Of a stretch of DNA of 64,000 nucleotides, positions 1 to 6,949 are shown piece after piece. The stretch is taken from contig CBDCMH010000007.1 in assembly GCA_965218935.1 (NCBI GenBank), positions 558,001-622,000 of the forward strand, written 5' to 3'. How positions within the stretch are numbered: the first letter of the stretch is position 1; every line of letters starts with the position of its first letter. The position numbers and the translations under genes are program-made. Source of the stretch: JADFOI01 sp965218935 (GTDB taxonomy: Bacteria > Acidobacteriota > UBA6911 > RPQK01 > JADFOI01). Below the pieces are notes generated by a model. The model searched no databases. It saw nothing but the letters and a program-made list of their open reading frames with translations, and was not told the origin of the DNA.

Positions 1-40
1 AAGCCGATGCTGGTCATGGCACAACCAAAAGGAGAACGCT

Positions 41-367
41 ATGACCACAGACGTCGTCAAACAGATCCGTAGGGCCACCCGCCGGAGATTCACGGCCGAA
101 GAGAAGATCCACATCGTTTTGGAGGGGCTCCGCGGAGAGATTCCCGTCACCGAACTGTGCCGCAAAGAAGGGATTCAACCTTCGATCTACTACAAGTGGT
201 CCAAGGCCTTCCTGGATTCGGGCAAAAACGGTCTAACCCGGGAGACCCAACGGAATGCGACTTCCGGTGAGGTGCGTCGCTTGAAGGAGGAGAATGAGGC
301 CTTGAAGAAGGCGGTGGCCGAGACGGTAGTGGAGAACCAAAAGCTAAAAAAAAGTTTGGGCCTGTAA
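41..367 (+). CDS. IS transposase OrfA (helix-turn-helix, leucine-zipper tail)
   Basis: A 108-residue DNA-binding subunit of an IS3-type transposase. Residues about 14-60 form a helix-turn-helix of the HTH_Tnp_1 kind (RRFTAEEKIHIVLEGLRGE, then CRKEGIQPSIYYKWSKAF). Residues 76-105 are a heptad-patterned coiled coil (RLKEENEALKKAV...ENQKLKKS), the usual dimerisation region of OrfA. AAGGAGAA lies just upstream of the ATG at 41. Twenty bases separate its stop from OrfB. In this family OrfA recognises the terminal repeats and works with OrfB in transposition. Confidence 0.85.
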   Translation: MTTDVVKQIRRATRRRFTAEEKIHIVLEGLRGEIPVTELCRKEGIQPSIYYKWSKAFLDSGKNGLTRETQRNATSGEVRRLKEENEALKKAVAETVVENQKLKKSLGL

Positions 368-387
368 GGCGAAGGAGGTATCAGAGG

Positions 388-1386
388 ATGCTCAGCGAGC
401 ACAAGCTGGAAGTTTTAAGGACAGTGGAGGCCTCCGAGTTACCGGTCCGGGAGGTGCTGGATCAACTCGAGATCCCCCGCTCGACCTACTATCGCTGGAG
501 ACACCACTTTCGAAAGAGGGGGTTGGCAGGCTTGCGGGACCGTCCCCCAGGATCAGGACGGGTTTGGAATCAGATCCTGCCCAAAGAACGGGACCGAATC
601 CTGGAGATGGCGCTGCTGTTTCCAGAGTGGTCCTCACGAGAAGTGAGCTGCCAGGTGACGGATAGGTGCGGGTTTACGGTCTCGGAATCCTCGGTCTACC
701 GGATTTTGAAAGCGGAAGGGCTGATTCGGGAGGTTCAACTCCGGAGCTTTCCAGCCGAATCGGAATATCGAATCAAGACGACCCGACCCAACCAGCAGTG
801 GCAAACGGATGCGACCTATCTTCTGGTCAAGAACTGGGGCTGGTACTATCTGATCTCAGTACTGGATGACTTTAGCCGGAGGATCCTGGCCTGGGGACTT
901 CACACGGCCATGCGTGCTGGAGACTTCAGCCAGGTGGTCGAGGCGGCTTGTGAGAGAACGGGTGTGGAACAGGCTCCGTTGTCTGATCGGCCCCGGCTGG
1001 TGACAGACCGCGGACCGGCTTTGATCTCCAAAGACTTTGGTCAGTATCTGGAGACCAAGGGACTGGGCCACATCCTGGCCTCACCCTATCATCCCCAGAC
1101 CAACGGGAAGATCGAACGCTACCATCGTTCCTGCAAGGAACGCATCAACCTAATGGTCTGGGAGACACCCGAGGAGTTGGAGCGAGAAATCGCGGTCTTT
1201 ATCGACTACTACAACTCCAGGCGCTATCACGAGGCCCTGGGTAACGTCACACCCGATGACATGTACTTCGCAAGACGAGATTCCATCCACACAAAAAGGA
1301 GAAGATTGAAAGGAGTCACCCTTGCCCGTCGGCAGGCGATCAATGCTAAACTAGCCCGATCAGCATCGGTTCCCACTGTCTCTTAG
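388..1386 (+). CDS. IS transposase OrfB (DDE integrase core)
   Basis: A 332-residue catalytic transposase. An N-terminal helix-turn-helix (IPRSTYYRWRHHF, about residues 28-43) is followed by a region with a second HTH-like pattern. The rve/DDE core comes next: first Asp in WQTDATYLL, second Asp in LVTDRGPALIS, and Glu in QTNGKIERYHRS. AAGGAGGT lies 10 bases before the ATG at 388. The C-terminus (about the last ten codons) crosses the right inverted repeat. It looks intact and probably functional together with OrfA. The IS3 versus IS481-like assignment rests on the separate OrfA. Confidence 0.85.
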   Translation: MLSEHKLEVLRTVEASELPVREVLDQLEIPRSTYYRWRHHFRKRGLAGLRDRPPGSGRVWNQILPKERDRILEMALLFPEWSSREVSCQVTDRCGFTVSESSVYRILKAEGLIREVQLRSFPAESEYRIKTTRPNQQWQTDATYLLVKNWGWYYLISVLDDFSRRILAWGLHTAMRAGDFSQVVEAACERTGVEQAPLSDRPRLVTDRGPALISKDFGQYLETKGLGHILASPYHPQTNGKIERYHRSCKERINLMVWETPEELEREIAVFIDYYNSRRYHEALGNVTPDDMYFARRDSIHTKRRRLKGVTLARRQAINAKLARSASVPTVS

Positions 1387-1389
1387 CTT

Positions 1390-1554
1390 GGAACCCCAAA
1401 TGTCCCATTCTCGCTGAAGACGTACACCTTCTCTCCTCACATGGAAGGTACCGTCAGGGTTCAATAGGCGAAGCCGGAGACGACGGCTGACTTTCGAACC
1501 AAAACCCAAATCTTGGGGTTCTTCCTCGGGCAGGGGTAACGCTTGTTCGCTCAT
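1390..1554 (-). pseudogene. Inward-rectifier K+ channel (KirBac-like) N-terminal fragment, cut by IS
   Basis: The minus strand from the ATG at 1554 encodes about 53 residues that look like the cytoplasmic N-terminus of bacterial inward-rectifier potassium channels: PQDLGFGSKVSRR followed by LLNPDGTFHVRREG. In this family the slide helix and pore (a LYHYLLTISWPRF-like stretch) should follow. Instead the frame reads DIWGSKL and then enters the IS right end, stopping at about 1360. The pore, selectivity filter and C-terminal domain are missing. The gene was most likely split by insertion of the element at 1-1390. The rest may lie upstream of the window. Recognition is from memory of the family, without an alignment. 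Confidence 0.65.
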
Positions 1555-1666
1555 GGGTCCTACTCTTAGCCGAGCGAGGTCTCAAAAACACCCCTTACGT
1601 CGAGAACTCCCAAAACCGTTTCGATTTCTGTTTTTCGGCCGGGCTGATAGGGTTAGGAAGAAGGGC

Positions 1667-1692
1667 GTGGGTGGTCACCAGGGACCACCCAC
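1667..1692 (-). terminator. Hairpin 3' of the small secreted protein gene
   Basis: GTGGGTGGTC (1667-1676) pairs perfectly with GACCACCCAC (1683-1692) across a 6-base loop. It sits 12 bases past the stop of the minus-strand gene at 1705-1998. On that strand it is followed by a pyrimidine-rich run (GCCCTTCTTCCT). A rho-independent terminator is likely, though the T tract is interrupted. Confidence 0.6.
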
Positions 1693-1704
1693 TTCATGGA
1701 GAGG

Positions 1705-1998
1705 TTAGTCGGACTTTTGGTTAAAGCGCCGTCGCTCCTGACGCTGATGCCTCTGAAGTCTCTTGCGCTCCTTAACTTGATGCTTGGCCACGCGACGCCG
1801 GCTAATGTCGCTTTCCTTGGCCCGTTGACGTTCTTTGCGTTCATGTCTTGTCAGTCTTTCTCGCTCAACGCGCTGATGATGAGCCAACCTGCGAGCATTG
1901 GATCGATCGTGATCCCCGTCACTGTCAGCCCGAACCATGGTTCCCATCAGTCCGAACGAAAGAGCAAACGTTGTGGCTAAAGTTATGATTTGTTTCAT
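1705..1998 (-). CDS. Small secreted Arg/His-rich protein
   Basis: A 97-residue protein of unknown function. Residues 1-25 are a Sec signal peptide (MKQIITLATTFALSFGLMG...VRA, predicted cleavage after Ala). The mature part is extremely basic: repeated REKE/RHER/QRRH-type motifs with many Arg, His, Lys, Gln and Glu and almost no hydrophobic core, for example HHQRVERERLTRHERKERQR. A very good ribosome binding site (AAGGAGGATC) precedes the ATG, and a hairpin terminator follows the stop, so I take it as a real monocistronic gene. The charge pattern suggests an extended or helical, polyanion- or metal-binding periplasmic protein; that is inference only. Confidence 0.75.
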   Translation of the reverse strand: MKQIITLATTFALSFGLMGTMVRADSDGDHDRSNARRLAHHQRVERERLTRHERKERQRAKESDISRRRVAKHQVKERKRLQRHQRQERRRFNQKSD

Positions 1999-2331
1999 TT
2001 TGATCCTCCTTGGTTATTTGCCATATTTACGCTATTAGTCGCCTTAAAGCCCATTTCATATGACAACATCCATCACAAAACTTGACGGCCGGATATCGAC
2101 CCGTATGTTTGAGAGCGGTTGATCATCACTGTAGTCGGGGGAGGCAGGCATGAGCTTGGATGCAGCGCCTCTCTCGCTGATTTGATTTGCATTTCCTAAA
2201 GTTCTAGGATTTAGAGTCTAAACACGATAAATAATACTTTCAGGGACATCCAGTGTACGAAGCAAAACCCTGGTGAAGGGGGTCAGACAGAGAGTAACCA
2301 TGGCCCTCCGCTGCCCAGGAAGAATAACGCA
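1999..2331. other. Intergenic region between divergent genes
   Basis: 333 bases between the minus-strand small secreted protein gene and the plus-strand kinase gene. It must hold both promoters. I see AT-rich stretches (2200-2245, including ATAAATAAT) but no box pair I would defend. I find no tRNA-like or repeat structure. Confidence 0.4.
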
Positions 2332-4650
2332 ATGATAGGTCAGACCATCTCTCATTACAAGATCCTGGAGAAACTCGGCGGTGGAGGGATGGGTGTGGTC
2401 TACAAGGCTCAAGACACTCGCCTCGGCCGAAATGTGGCCTTGAAGTTCCTTCCCGGCGAATTCGCACAAAACCGGCAGGCATTGGAACGGTTTCAGAGGG
2501 AGGCTCGCGCAGCTTCGGCACTGGATCACCCCAACATTTGTATCATCCACGACATTGGAGAGGAGGAAGGACGCCCCTTCATTGTCATGCAGTTCCTCAA
2601 AGGCCGCACCCTCAGAAAGCATTTGGGCAGTGGGCCTCTGGCCGAAAAGCATCTCATCGAAGTGGGCACTCAGATCTCCAGTGCATTGAATGCCGCCCAT
2701 GACAAAGGGATTATCCACCGCGACATCAAACCCGACAATGTCTTTGTCACCGAGAGTGGTCCCGTCAAGCTCCTGGACTTCGGCCTGGCCAAGCTGGTTG
2801 GAGAGGGCCCCTCTGGCTCTACAGCAGAGCTGGTGGATCAAGGCGGGGCAGCCCTGACCGCTCCTGGTATCGGCGTGGGAACCCCCTACTACATGTCCCC
2901 CGAACAGCTTCTGGATAAGGAACTGGATGCCCGAACTGACCTCTTTTCCTTCGGCGTGCTCCTTTACGAAATGGCTACCGGCAGTATGCCCTTTCAGGGG
3001 CAGGACCTGGGAGCCGTTTTTCATAACATTCTCAGTCAAACACCTGTTTCGCCCGAGAAGTTGAATCCGGAGTTGTCGGATGAGTTGGGACGAGTCATTC
3101 AAAAAGCACTGGAAAAGGATCGAGAGGCACGCTACCCATCGGCCGAAGAGTTACTGACAGATCTGAGCCGGTTGGAACAGAGTGGAAACTTCCCTGCGAG
3201 ATTGACGACGAGTACCGTACCCAAGGTGAAGGTACAACCCTTGATTGCTGTTCTTCCTTTCGTCAATATGAGTCCCGATCCTGAGAACGAATACTTCAGC
3301 GACGGTTTAGCGGAAGAGCTCATCAATGCACTCACGCAGCTCAAAGGGCTGCGCGTCGCCGCCCGGACATCGGCTTTTACCTTCAAGGGTGGACAGGAAA
3401 GCATCTCCCAAATCGGAAGGGAACTGAAGGTGAGTACCATACTTGAAGGAAGCGCGCGAAAAGCCGGGAAGCGCCTTCGCATTACCGCCCAGCTCATCAA
3501 TGCAGCCGATGGTTACCACCTCTGGTCCGAACGCTACGACCGGGAAATGGAGGATATCTTCGATCTGCAGGACGAAATCGCCCGCAAGATTGTGGATAAG
3601 CTTCGGCTCGGGTTTGAGATGGACTCACAGGAGCCCTTGATCAAGCGCTATACGGAAAATCTGGAAGCTTACAATCTGTACCTGAAGGGTCGCTATCATC
3701 TCAATCAACGAACCGAGCCCAGTCTTCTCAAGGCCGTCGAGTGTTTAGAACGGGCGGCGTCTGCAGACGATGGCTACGCCCTGCCTCACGCGGGGCTTGC
3801 CGAAGCTTACATTCTGCTGAATCTGGACTGCCCGCTGCTTTTGGGTGAAACAGCTCCTTCCGATACCCACTCCAGGGCCAAAGAGGCTGCGCGCAGAGCC
3901 ATCGCACTGGATGAATCGTGCGCCGAAGCCCACGTGGCTCTGGCGCTTGTACACTATCGATTGGATTGGGACTGGGAACGGGCCGAGAAAGAATTTCGCC
4001 GCGCCATTGAACTCAACGACGGTTTCGCCACTGGCCATCATCAATATGCCATGCTCCTGGCCTCGCTCAACCGACTCGACGAGGCCCTTGTAGAAATTAG
4101 GCGGACTCACGAGTTGGATCCGCTTTCACCCATTATCAGCACAGCCGTGGGCCGGGTTTTGCACTTCTCCCGTCGATTCGAGGAAGCCACAGCTCAGTGC
4201 CGGCGTACCCTTGAACTCAACTCCCAGTTCGCGGGAGCCTACTTTGATCTGGGTCTGACTTACGTCTTGCAGAAGATGTACTCGGAGGCGATCGCAGCCT
4301 TTGAAAGGTTGAAGGAGCTGTCGGAGGATCCAAAGGGAGCAATGCTGTATCTTGCCTCAACGTACTTCCGAATGGGAGACCAAGACAAGGGATTGGAAAT
4401 CTATGAAGAACTCATGGAACTTTCAAAAACGGAGTACATTTCCCGTATTCCTTTAGCTTGCGTCTACAGCGAATCAGGAGATCCAGAGAAGGCTTTTGAA
4501 CTCCTGGAGCAGGGATATGCGGCCAGAGACAGCAACCTCGTCTATCTGCTTTGTGAGCCTGTTTTTGACCCTCTCCGTCCCGATCCCCGCTTCCAGGATC
4601 TGGTCAACCGCATGGGGTTTCAGCGGGCGGGAGTGTCTAGCAGAGGGTGA
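2332..4650 (+). CDS. Ser/Thr protein kinase with TolB-like domain and TPR repeats
   Basis: A 772-residue soluble PknB-type kinase. Residues 9-270 are the kinase domain, with all key residues present: glycine loop GGGGMGVVYKA (16-26), Lys38, catalytic HRD at 129-131, DFG at 149-151 and the MSPEQ activation-segment end. Residues about 300-435 are a TolB/FlgO-like domain (LIAVLPFVNMS, NEYFSDGLAEELINAL, SERYDREMEDIFDLQDEIA). The rest is a run of TPR helices (about 450-760). No membrane helix separates the parts, unlike many kinases of this group, so it should be cytosolic. GGAAGAA precedes the ATG. The cupin gene begins 12 bases downstream, probably as one transcript. This architecture is typical of Acidobacteriota. 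Confidence 0.9.
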   Translation: MIGQTISHYKILEKLGGGGMGVVYKAQDTRLGRNVALKFLPGEFAQNRQALERFQREARAASALDHPNICIIHDIGEEEGRPFIVMQFLKGRTLRKHLGSGPLAEKHLIEVGTQISSALNAAHDKGIIHRDIKPDNVFVTESGPVKLLDFGLAKLVGEGPSGSTAELVDQGGAALTAPGIGVGTPYYMSPEQLLDKELDARTDLFSFGVLLYEMATGSMPFQGQDLGAVFHNILSQTPVSPEKLNPELSDELGRVIQKALEKDREARYPSAEELLTDLSRLEQSGNFPARLTTSTVPKVKVQPLIAVLPFVNMSPDPENEYFSDGLAEELINALTQLKGLRVAARTSAFTFKGGQESISQIGRELKVSTILEGSARKAGKRLRITAQLINAADGYHLWSERYDREMEDIFDLQDEIARKIVDKLRLGFEMDSQEPLIKRYTENLEAYNLYLKGRYHLNQRTEPSLLKAVECLERAASADDGYALPHAGLAEAYILLNLDCPLLLGETAPSDTHSRAKEAARRAIALDESCAEAHVALALVHYRLDWDWERAEKEFRRAIELNDGFATGHHQYAMLLASLNRLDEALVEIRRTHELDPLSPIISTAVGRVLHFSRRFEEATAQCRRTLELNSQFAGAYFDLGLTYVLQKMYSEAIAAFERLKELSEDPKGAMLYLASTYFRMGDQDKGLEIYEELMELSKTEYISRIPLACVYSESGDPEKAFELLEQGYAARDSNLVYLLCEPVFDPLRPDPRFQDLVNRMGFQRAGVSSRG

Positions 4651-4661
4651 ACTAAGAAGCG

Positions 4662-5051
4662 ATGAAACTGTACCCCAAGATTCCCCTACAACCCGCTGAT
4701 CCTGACCATTTCACTGGAGACGTCCTGGCCGGTATCGTCCTGGAGGCAAACCAAGATGACGGACTGCGAGTCTACAGAGTCAACTTTCCGCCCGGCGGAC
4801 GTACCGCTTGGCACCTCCACACCGGAATTCAGTTGCTCTTTGTGGAGAATGGAAAAGGGCTGGTTCAAAAGGAAGGGGAAGCCATTTTGGAGATTGGACC
4901 TGGAGATGCGGTTCATATTGCTCCTGGCGAGAAGCACTGGCATGGCGCCTGCCCGGAAGAGTCCATGAGTCACCTGGCGGTAAACCTGGGAGCATCGACA
5001 GAGTGGATGGAAAAGGTGAATGAGGAGCAGTACTCAGCTAACCGGGAATAA
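4662..5051 (+). CDS. Cupin protein, Mn hydroxynitrile lyase-like
   Basis: A 129-residue single-domain cupin. Cupin motif 1 is WHLHTGIQLLFVENGKG and motif 2 is PGDAVHIAPGEKHWHGA. The probable metal ligands His51, His53, Gln57 and His92 match the two-His, Gln, His set of the small manganese cupins with (R)-hydroxynitrile lyase activity described from Granulicella tundricola. The ending WMEKVNEEQY is also like that protein. Family assignment is strong. The natural substrate is unknown, and many such cupins have only been shown to cleave mandelonitrile in vitro. It lies 12 bases after the kinase gene and about 80 bases before the MaoC gene. Confidence 0.8.
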   Translation: MKLYPKIPLQPADPDHFTGDVLAGIVLEANQDDGLRVYRVNFPPGGRTAWHLHTGIQLLFVENGKGLVQKEGEAILEIGPGDAVHIAPGEKHWHGACPEESMSHLAVNLGASTEWMEKVNEEQYSANRE

Positions 5052-5128
5052 GTGTCTGTTCGCTCCGGATTTCCTCACCTTCCTCCTGGTTCGTCTCCGC
5101 AGAAGCAACTGAGTGGAGGAGCCTTCTG

Positions 5129-5530
5129 ATGGATCTATTCGTCGGGAAAAAGGTGACGCGCACTCTTACACTGAATGCCGATCATGTTCAAACGTTTGCC
5201 GATTTGACGGGGGACTATAATCCGCTGCATTTTGATGAATCCTTTACGTCCAAGACCACGTTCAAGCGTCTGGTGGTTCAGGGGGGCTTAATCACCGGAG
5301 TTCTTCATGCCCTGGTGGCCATGGATATGCCAGGTCCAGGGACTGTTTTCCTGAGCCAGAACTGGAAATTCACCGCTCCTGTCTTCATCGGAGATACGAT
5401 TACCGCTGAAGCAGAGATCCTCAGTATCCACGAGAGCAAGCCGGTCACCCAGTTGAAGATCAAGGTGACTCGAGAAGGAGAGGAAACGGTTCTGGAAGGC
5501 GAAGCTTGGTGTTATACGTTTGCGCCCTGA
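5129..5530 (+). CDS. MaoC-like (R)-specific enoyl-CoA hydratase
   Basis: A 133-residue hot-dog-fold dehydratase of the MaoC/PhaJ type. The hydratase-2 motif is present with catalytic Asp29 and His34 in LTGDYNPLHFD. The central helix (VVQGGLITGVLHALVAM) and the strand ending FTAPVFIGDTI complete the fold. This family hydrates trans-2-enoyl-CoA to (R)-3-hydroxyacyl-CoA, feeding fatty-acid or polyhydroxyalkanoate metabolism. The length is usual for a single-domain member. GTGGAGGAG lies about 8 bases before the ATG. The last 63 bases of the gene are duplicated exactly 5 kb downstream (10562-10624), which suggests local rearrangement. Confidence 0.85.
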   Translation: MDLFVGKKVTRTLTLNADHVQTFADLTGDYNPLHFDESFTSKTTFKRLVVQGGLITGVLHALVAMDMPGPGTVFLSQNWKFTAPVFIGDTITAEAEILSIHESKPVTQLKIKVTREGEETVLEGEAWCYTFAP

Positions 5531-5721
5531 CGGCCCGCTCGGGTGCGCTTGTAACCTGCTACTAATCAACTGCTTACATAAACTAAAAGCCGCAACCAAA
5601 AGCCCCGATGTAAATGCTACAAAGGAGAGGCAAGGAAGATGCTCCCGTAAATGCCTCCTCGTTTAGTCCAAGGCCCTAGGTTCATCCGCAGCAGCAGGTC
5701 GGTTCGTCGCCGGAGGTTCCC

Positions 5722-5749
5722 TTGACATCCTCTCTGCCTCGACCATAAT
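5722..5749 (+). promoter_or_regulatory. Sigma70-type promoter upstream of the methyltransferase gene
   Basis: TTGACA at 5722-5727 and CATAAT at 5744-5749 are separated by 16 bases. The site is about 155 bases before the methyltransferase ATG and 27 before a short kinase-tail remnant. It is the best promoter match in the 5531-5903 gap. The rest of that gap (5531-5720) shows no other feature. Confidence 0.55.
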
Positions 5750-5775
5750 AGGCACTTCATCCGGGGGCTGCTCTC

Positions 5776-5895
5776 ATGCCACTCGACATAGATCATCTTG
5801 ATCTAATCAACGTCGTCCAAAACTGGTTTGAAGAACTAAAACGAACTAAGATGAAGGTTGGGGGAAAAGTCTTGCGTTTGTCAGAAAGTCGATAA
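5776..5895 (+). pseudogene. C-terminal remnant of a kinase/WD40-type protein
   Basis: An open frame of 39 codons (MPLDIDHLDLINVVQNWFEE, then LKR). I recognise HLDLI-VVQNWFEELKR as the usual last residues of acidobacterial PD40/WD40-tailed Ser/Thr kinases, where they follow a beta-propeller. Here nothing of the propeller is left. It ends 8 bases before the methyltransferase gene. A short real peptide cannot be excluded, but a gene tail left by deletion is the simpler reading. An N-terminal kinase fragment lies at 8515-8709. Confidence 0.5.
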
Positions 5896-5903
5896 GAAGT
5901 CTC

Positions 5904-6746
5904 ATGAGTTCTGAAATCCACACCGACCGTCGCGGCTACGAACTGCCCGACACCTACAGCAATTTACAGGAACTTTGGCGTGATCACTACGACCACTTCA
6001 ATGAGCTGCTCAAGCAGTTTCTGCTTCAGTCCTACCAGGAAGCCGAGGATCGGCTGGAGCTGCTTGAAGTGGGCGCAGGCGCCAACTCGGTCCTGCTTCG
6101 AGGTCTTGAAGAAACCCAAAGGGAGAGCACCTGCCCGCAGGCGATCCAGGTCCACTTTGTGGACCCCGAACCGCTGGGTCACATCCAACCTGCCTGTCTG
6201 GAAAATTCTACTCTCGTAGCCGACTGTCAGGCTGCCGCAGAGGGACATTTTGAGTCCCTAAGCGATGACCGAAAGATATCCTGGAGGTTCACACAGGAGG
6301 ATTTCTTCACTTTCTTGGAAAAAGAAGAGCGCTACCGCCTAATCGTCCTTCCTGGCGTACTCCACGAAATCCATCTCCATTCCGGGAGCGGGCCTGACGA
6401 GTTTTTCCCTGACTTTTTCAGGCGTCTGGGTAGCCTGCTCGAGCCTCGAGGCCGAGTCTTGATCTCCGATACCTATTACCCTCCTTACTTCTCGGGGGAT
6501 CAGGTCATCGAAATGATCGAGTGGCAGAGAAAACTGACTCACCATGCCGACCCTCCAGAAGCCTTTGTGCATCCGGAGCGGATTGTGGAACTACTACTGT
6601 CCGACCCTGAAGTCAGCTCCCAGTATAAGATCTTGTTGGAGGAACAAGGGCGTTACCGAGCCCGTTTGTCCGGCTCCTCCAGGGCCAGAAAGTTCTACAC
6701 CCTTGGCTTGCAGCTTGAGACGGCAAATCAGCCTCATCCTCGATAA
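5904..6746 (+). CDS. Class I SAM-dependent methyltransferase-like protein
   Basis: A 280-residue protein with Rossmann methyltransferase layout. Motif I is LLEVGAGANS (about residues 53-62), the acidic strand end is VHFVDPEP (about 84-91), and motifs IV/VI are YRLIVLPGVLHEIH and LLEPRGRVLISDTYYP. The SAM-binding glycine loop is a little degenerate (GAGANS for GxGxG). The substrate is not evident. The start at 5904 has no strong ribosome binding site (AAGAAGTCTC). It stands alone behind the promoter at 5722 and is followed by a gap with a dyad and then an IS. Confidence 0.65.
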   Translation: MSSEIHTDRRGYELPDTYSNLQELWRDHYDHFNELLKQFLLQSYQEAEDRLELLEVGAGANSVLLRGLEETQRESTCPQAIQVHFVDPEPLGHIQPACLENSTLVADCQAAAEGHFESLSDDRKISWRFTQEDFFTFLEKEERYRLIVLPGVLHEIHLHSGSGPDEFFPDFFRRLGSLLEPRGRVLISDTYYPPYFSGDQVIEMIEWQRKLTHHADPPEAFVHPERIVELLLSDPEVSSQYKILLEEQGRYRARLSGSSRARKFYTLGLQLETANQPHPR

Positions 6747-6949
6747 TCAGAAATTCTTCCCTTGCACAGCAGACCGAAACTCCCTAGAGTTAACTAGGGT
6801 CAAAGTTAGGCGGAATTGAGTGAAAATAGGGAACTAGCCTGCCCAGGTATGGCGCGGCGACATTTTTGGGTACAGACAGTCGATTGTTGCCTTCTCGGGA
6901 AAAGTCCTGAAAAAGAACTAGCTGGTGCATGGTGCATCCTTTCCCCCCG
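6747..6949. other. Intergenic region with a MerR-operator-like dyad
   Basis: No gene. CCCTAG(AGTTAA)CTAGGG at 6782-6799 is a perfect 6+6 dyad. On the minus strand it begins 3 bases inside a TTGACC box, which recalls MerR-family operators that lie between -35 and -10. No good -10 box follows, and no regulator gene is present. Confidence 0.3.

Larger units (their letters stand above)
1..1390 (+). mobile_element. Insertion sequence with OrfA/OrfB (IS3-like), left end at or before the window edge
   Basis: A two-gene insertion sequence. CCGATGCTG at 4-12 and its exact reverse complement at 1361-1369 form the visible inner part of terminal inverted repeats, extended imperfectly by a few bases inward. 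OrfB reads through the right repeat. The right boundary is inferred to lie about 1386-1392, because a foreign reading frame (a potassium channel fragment) begins there on the minus strand. The left boundary is not visible. IS3 family is inferred from the OrfA/OrfB layout. OrfB has its own start and ribosome binding site, so no frameshift is needed. Confidence 0.8.

Noticed and set aside
2218..3102. Long minus-strand open frame (294 codons) over the kinase gene
   Set aside because: It lies antisense to a kinase domain with all catalytic motifs; composition and lack of a ribosome binding site mark it as a shadow.
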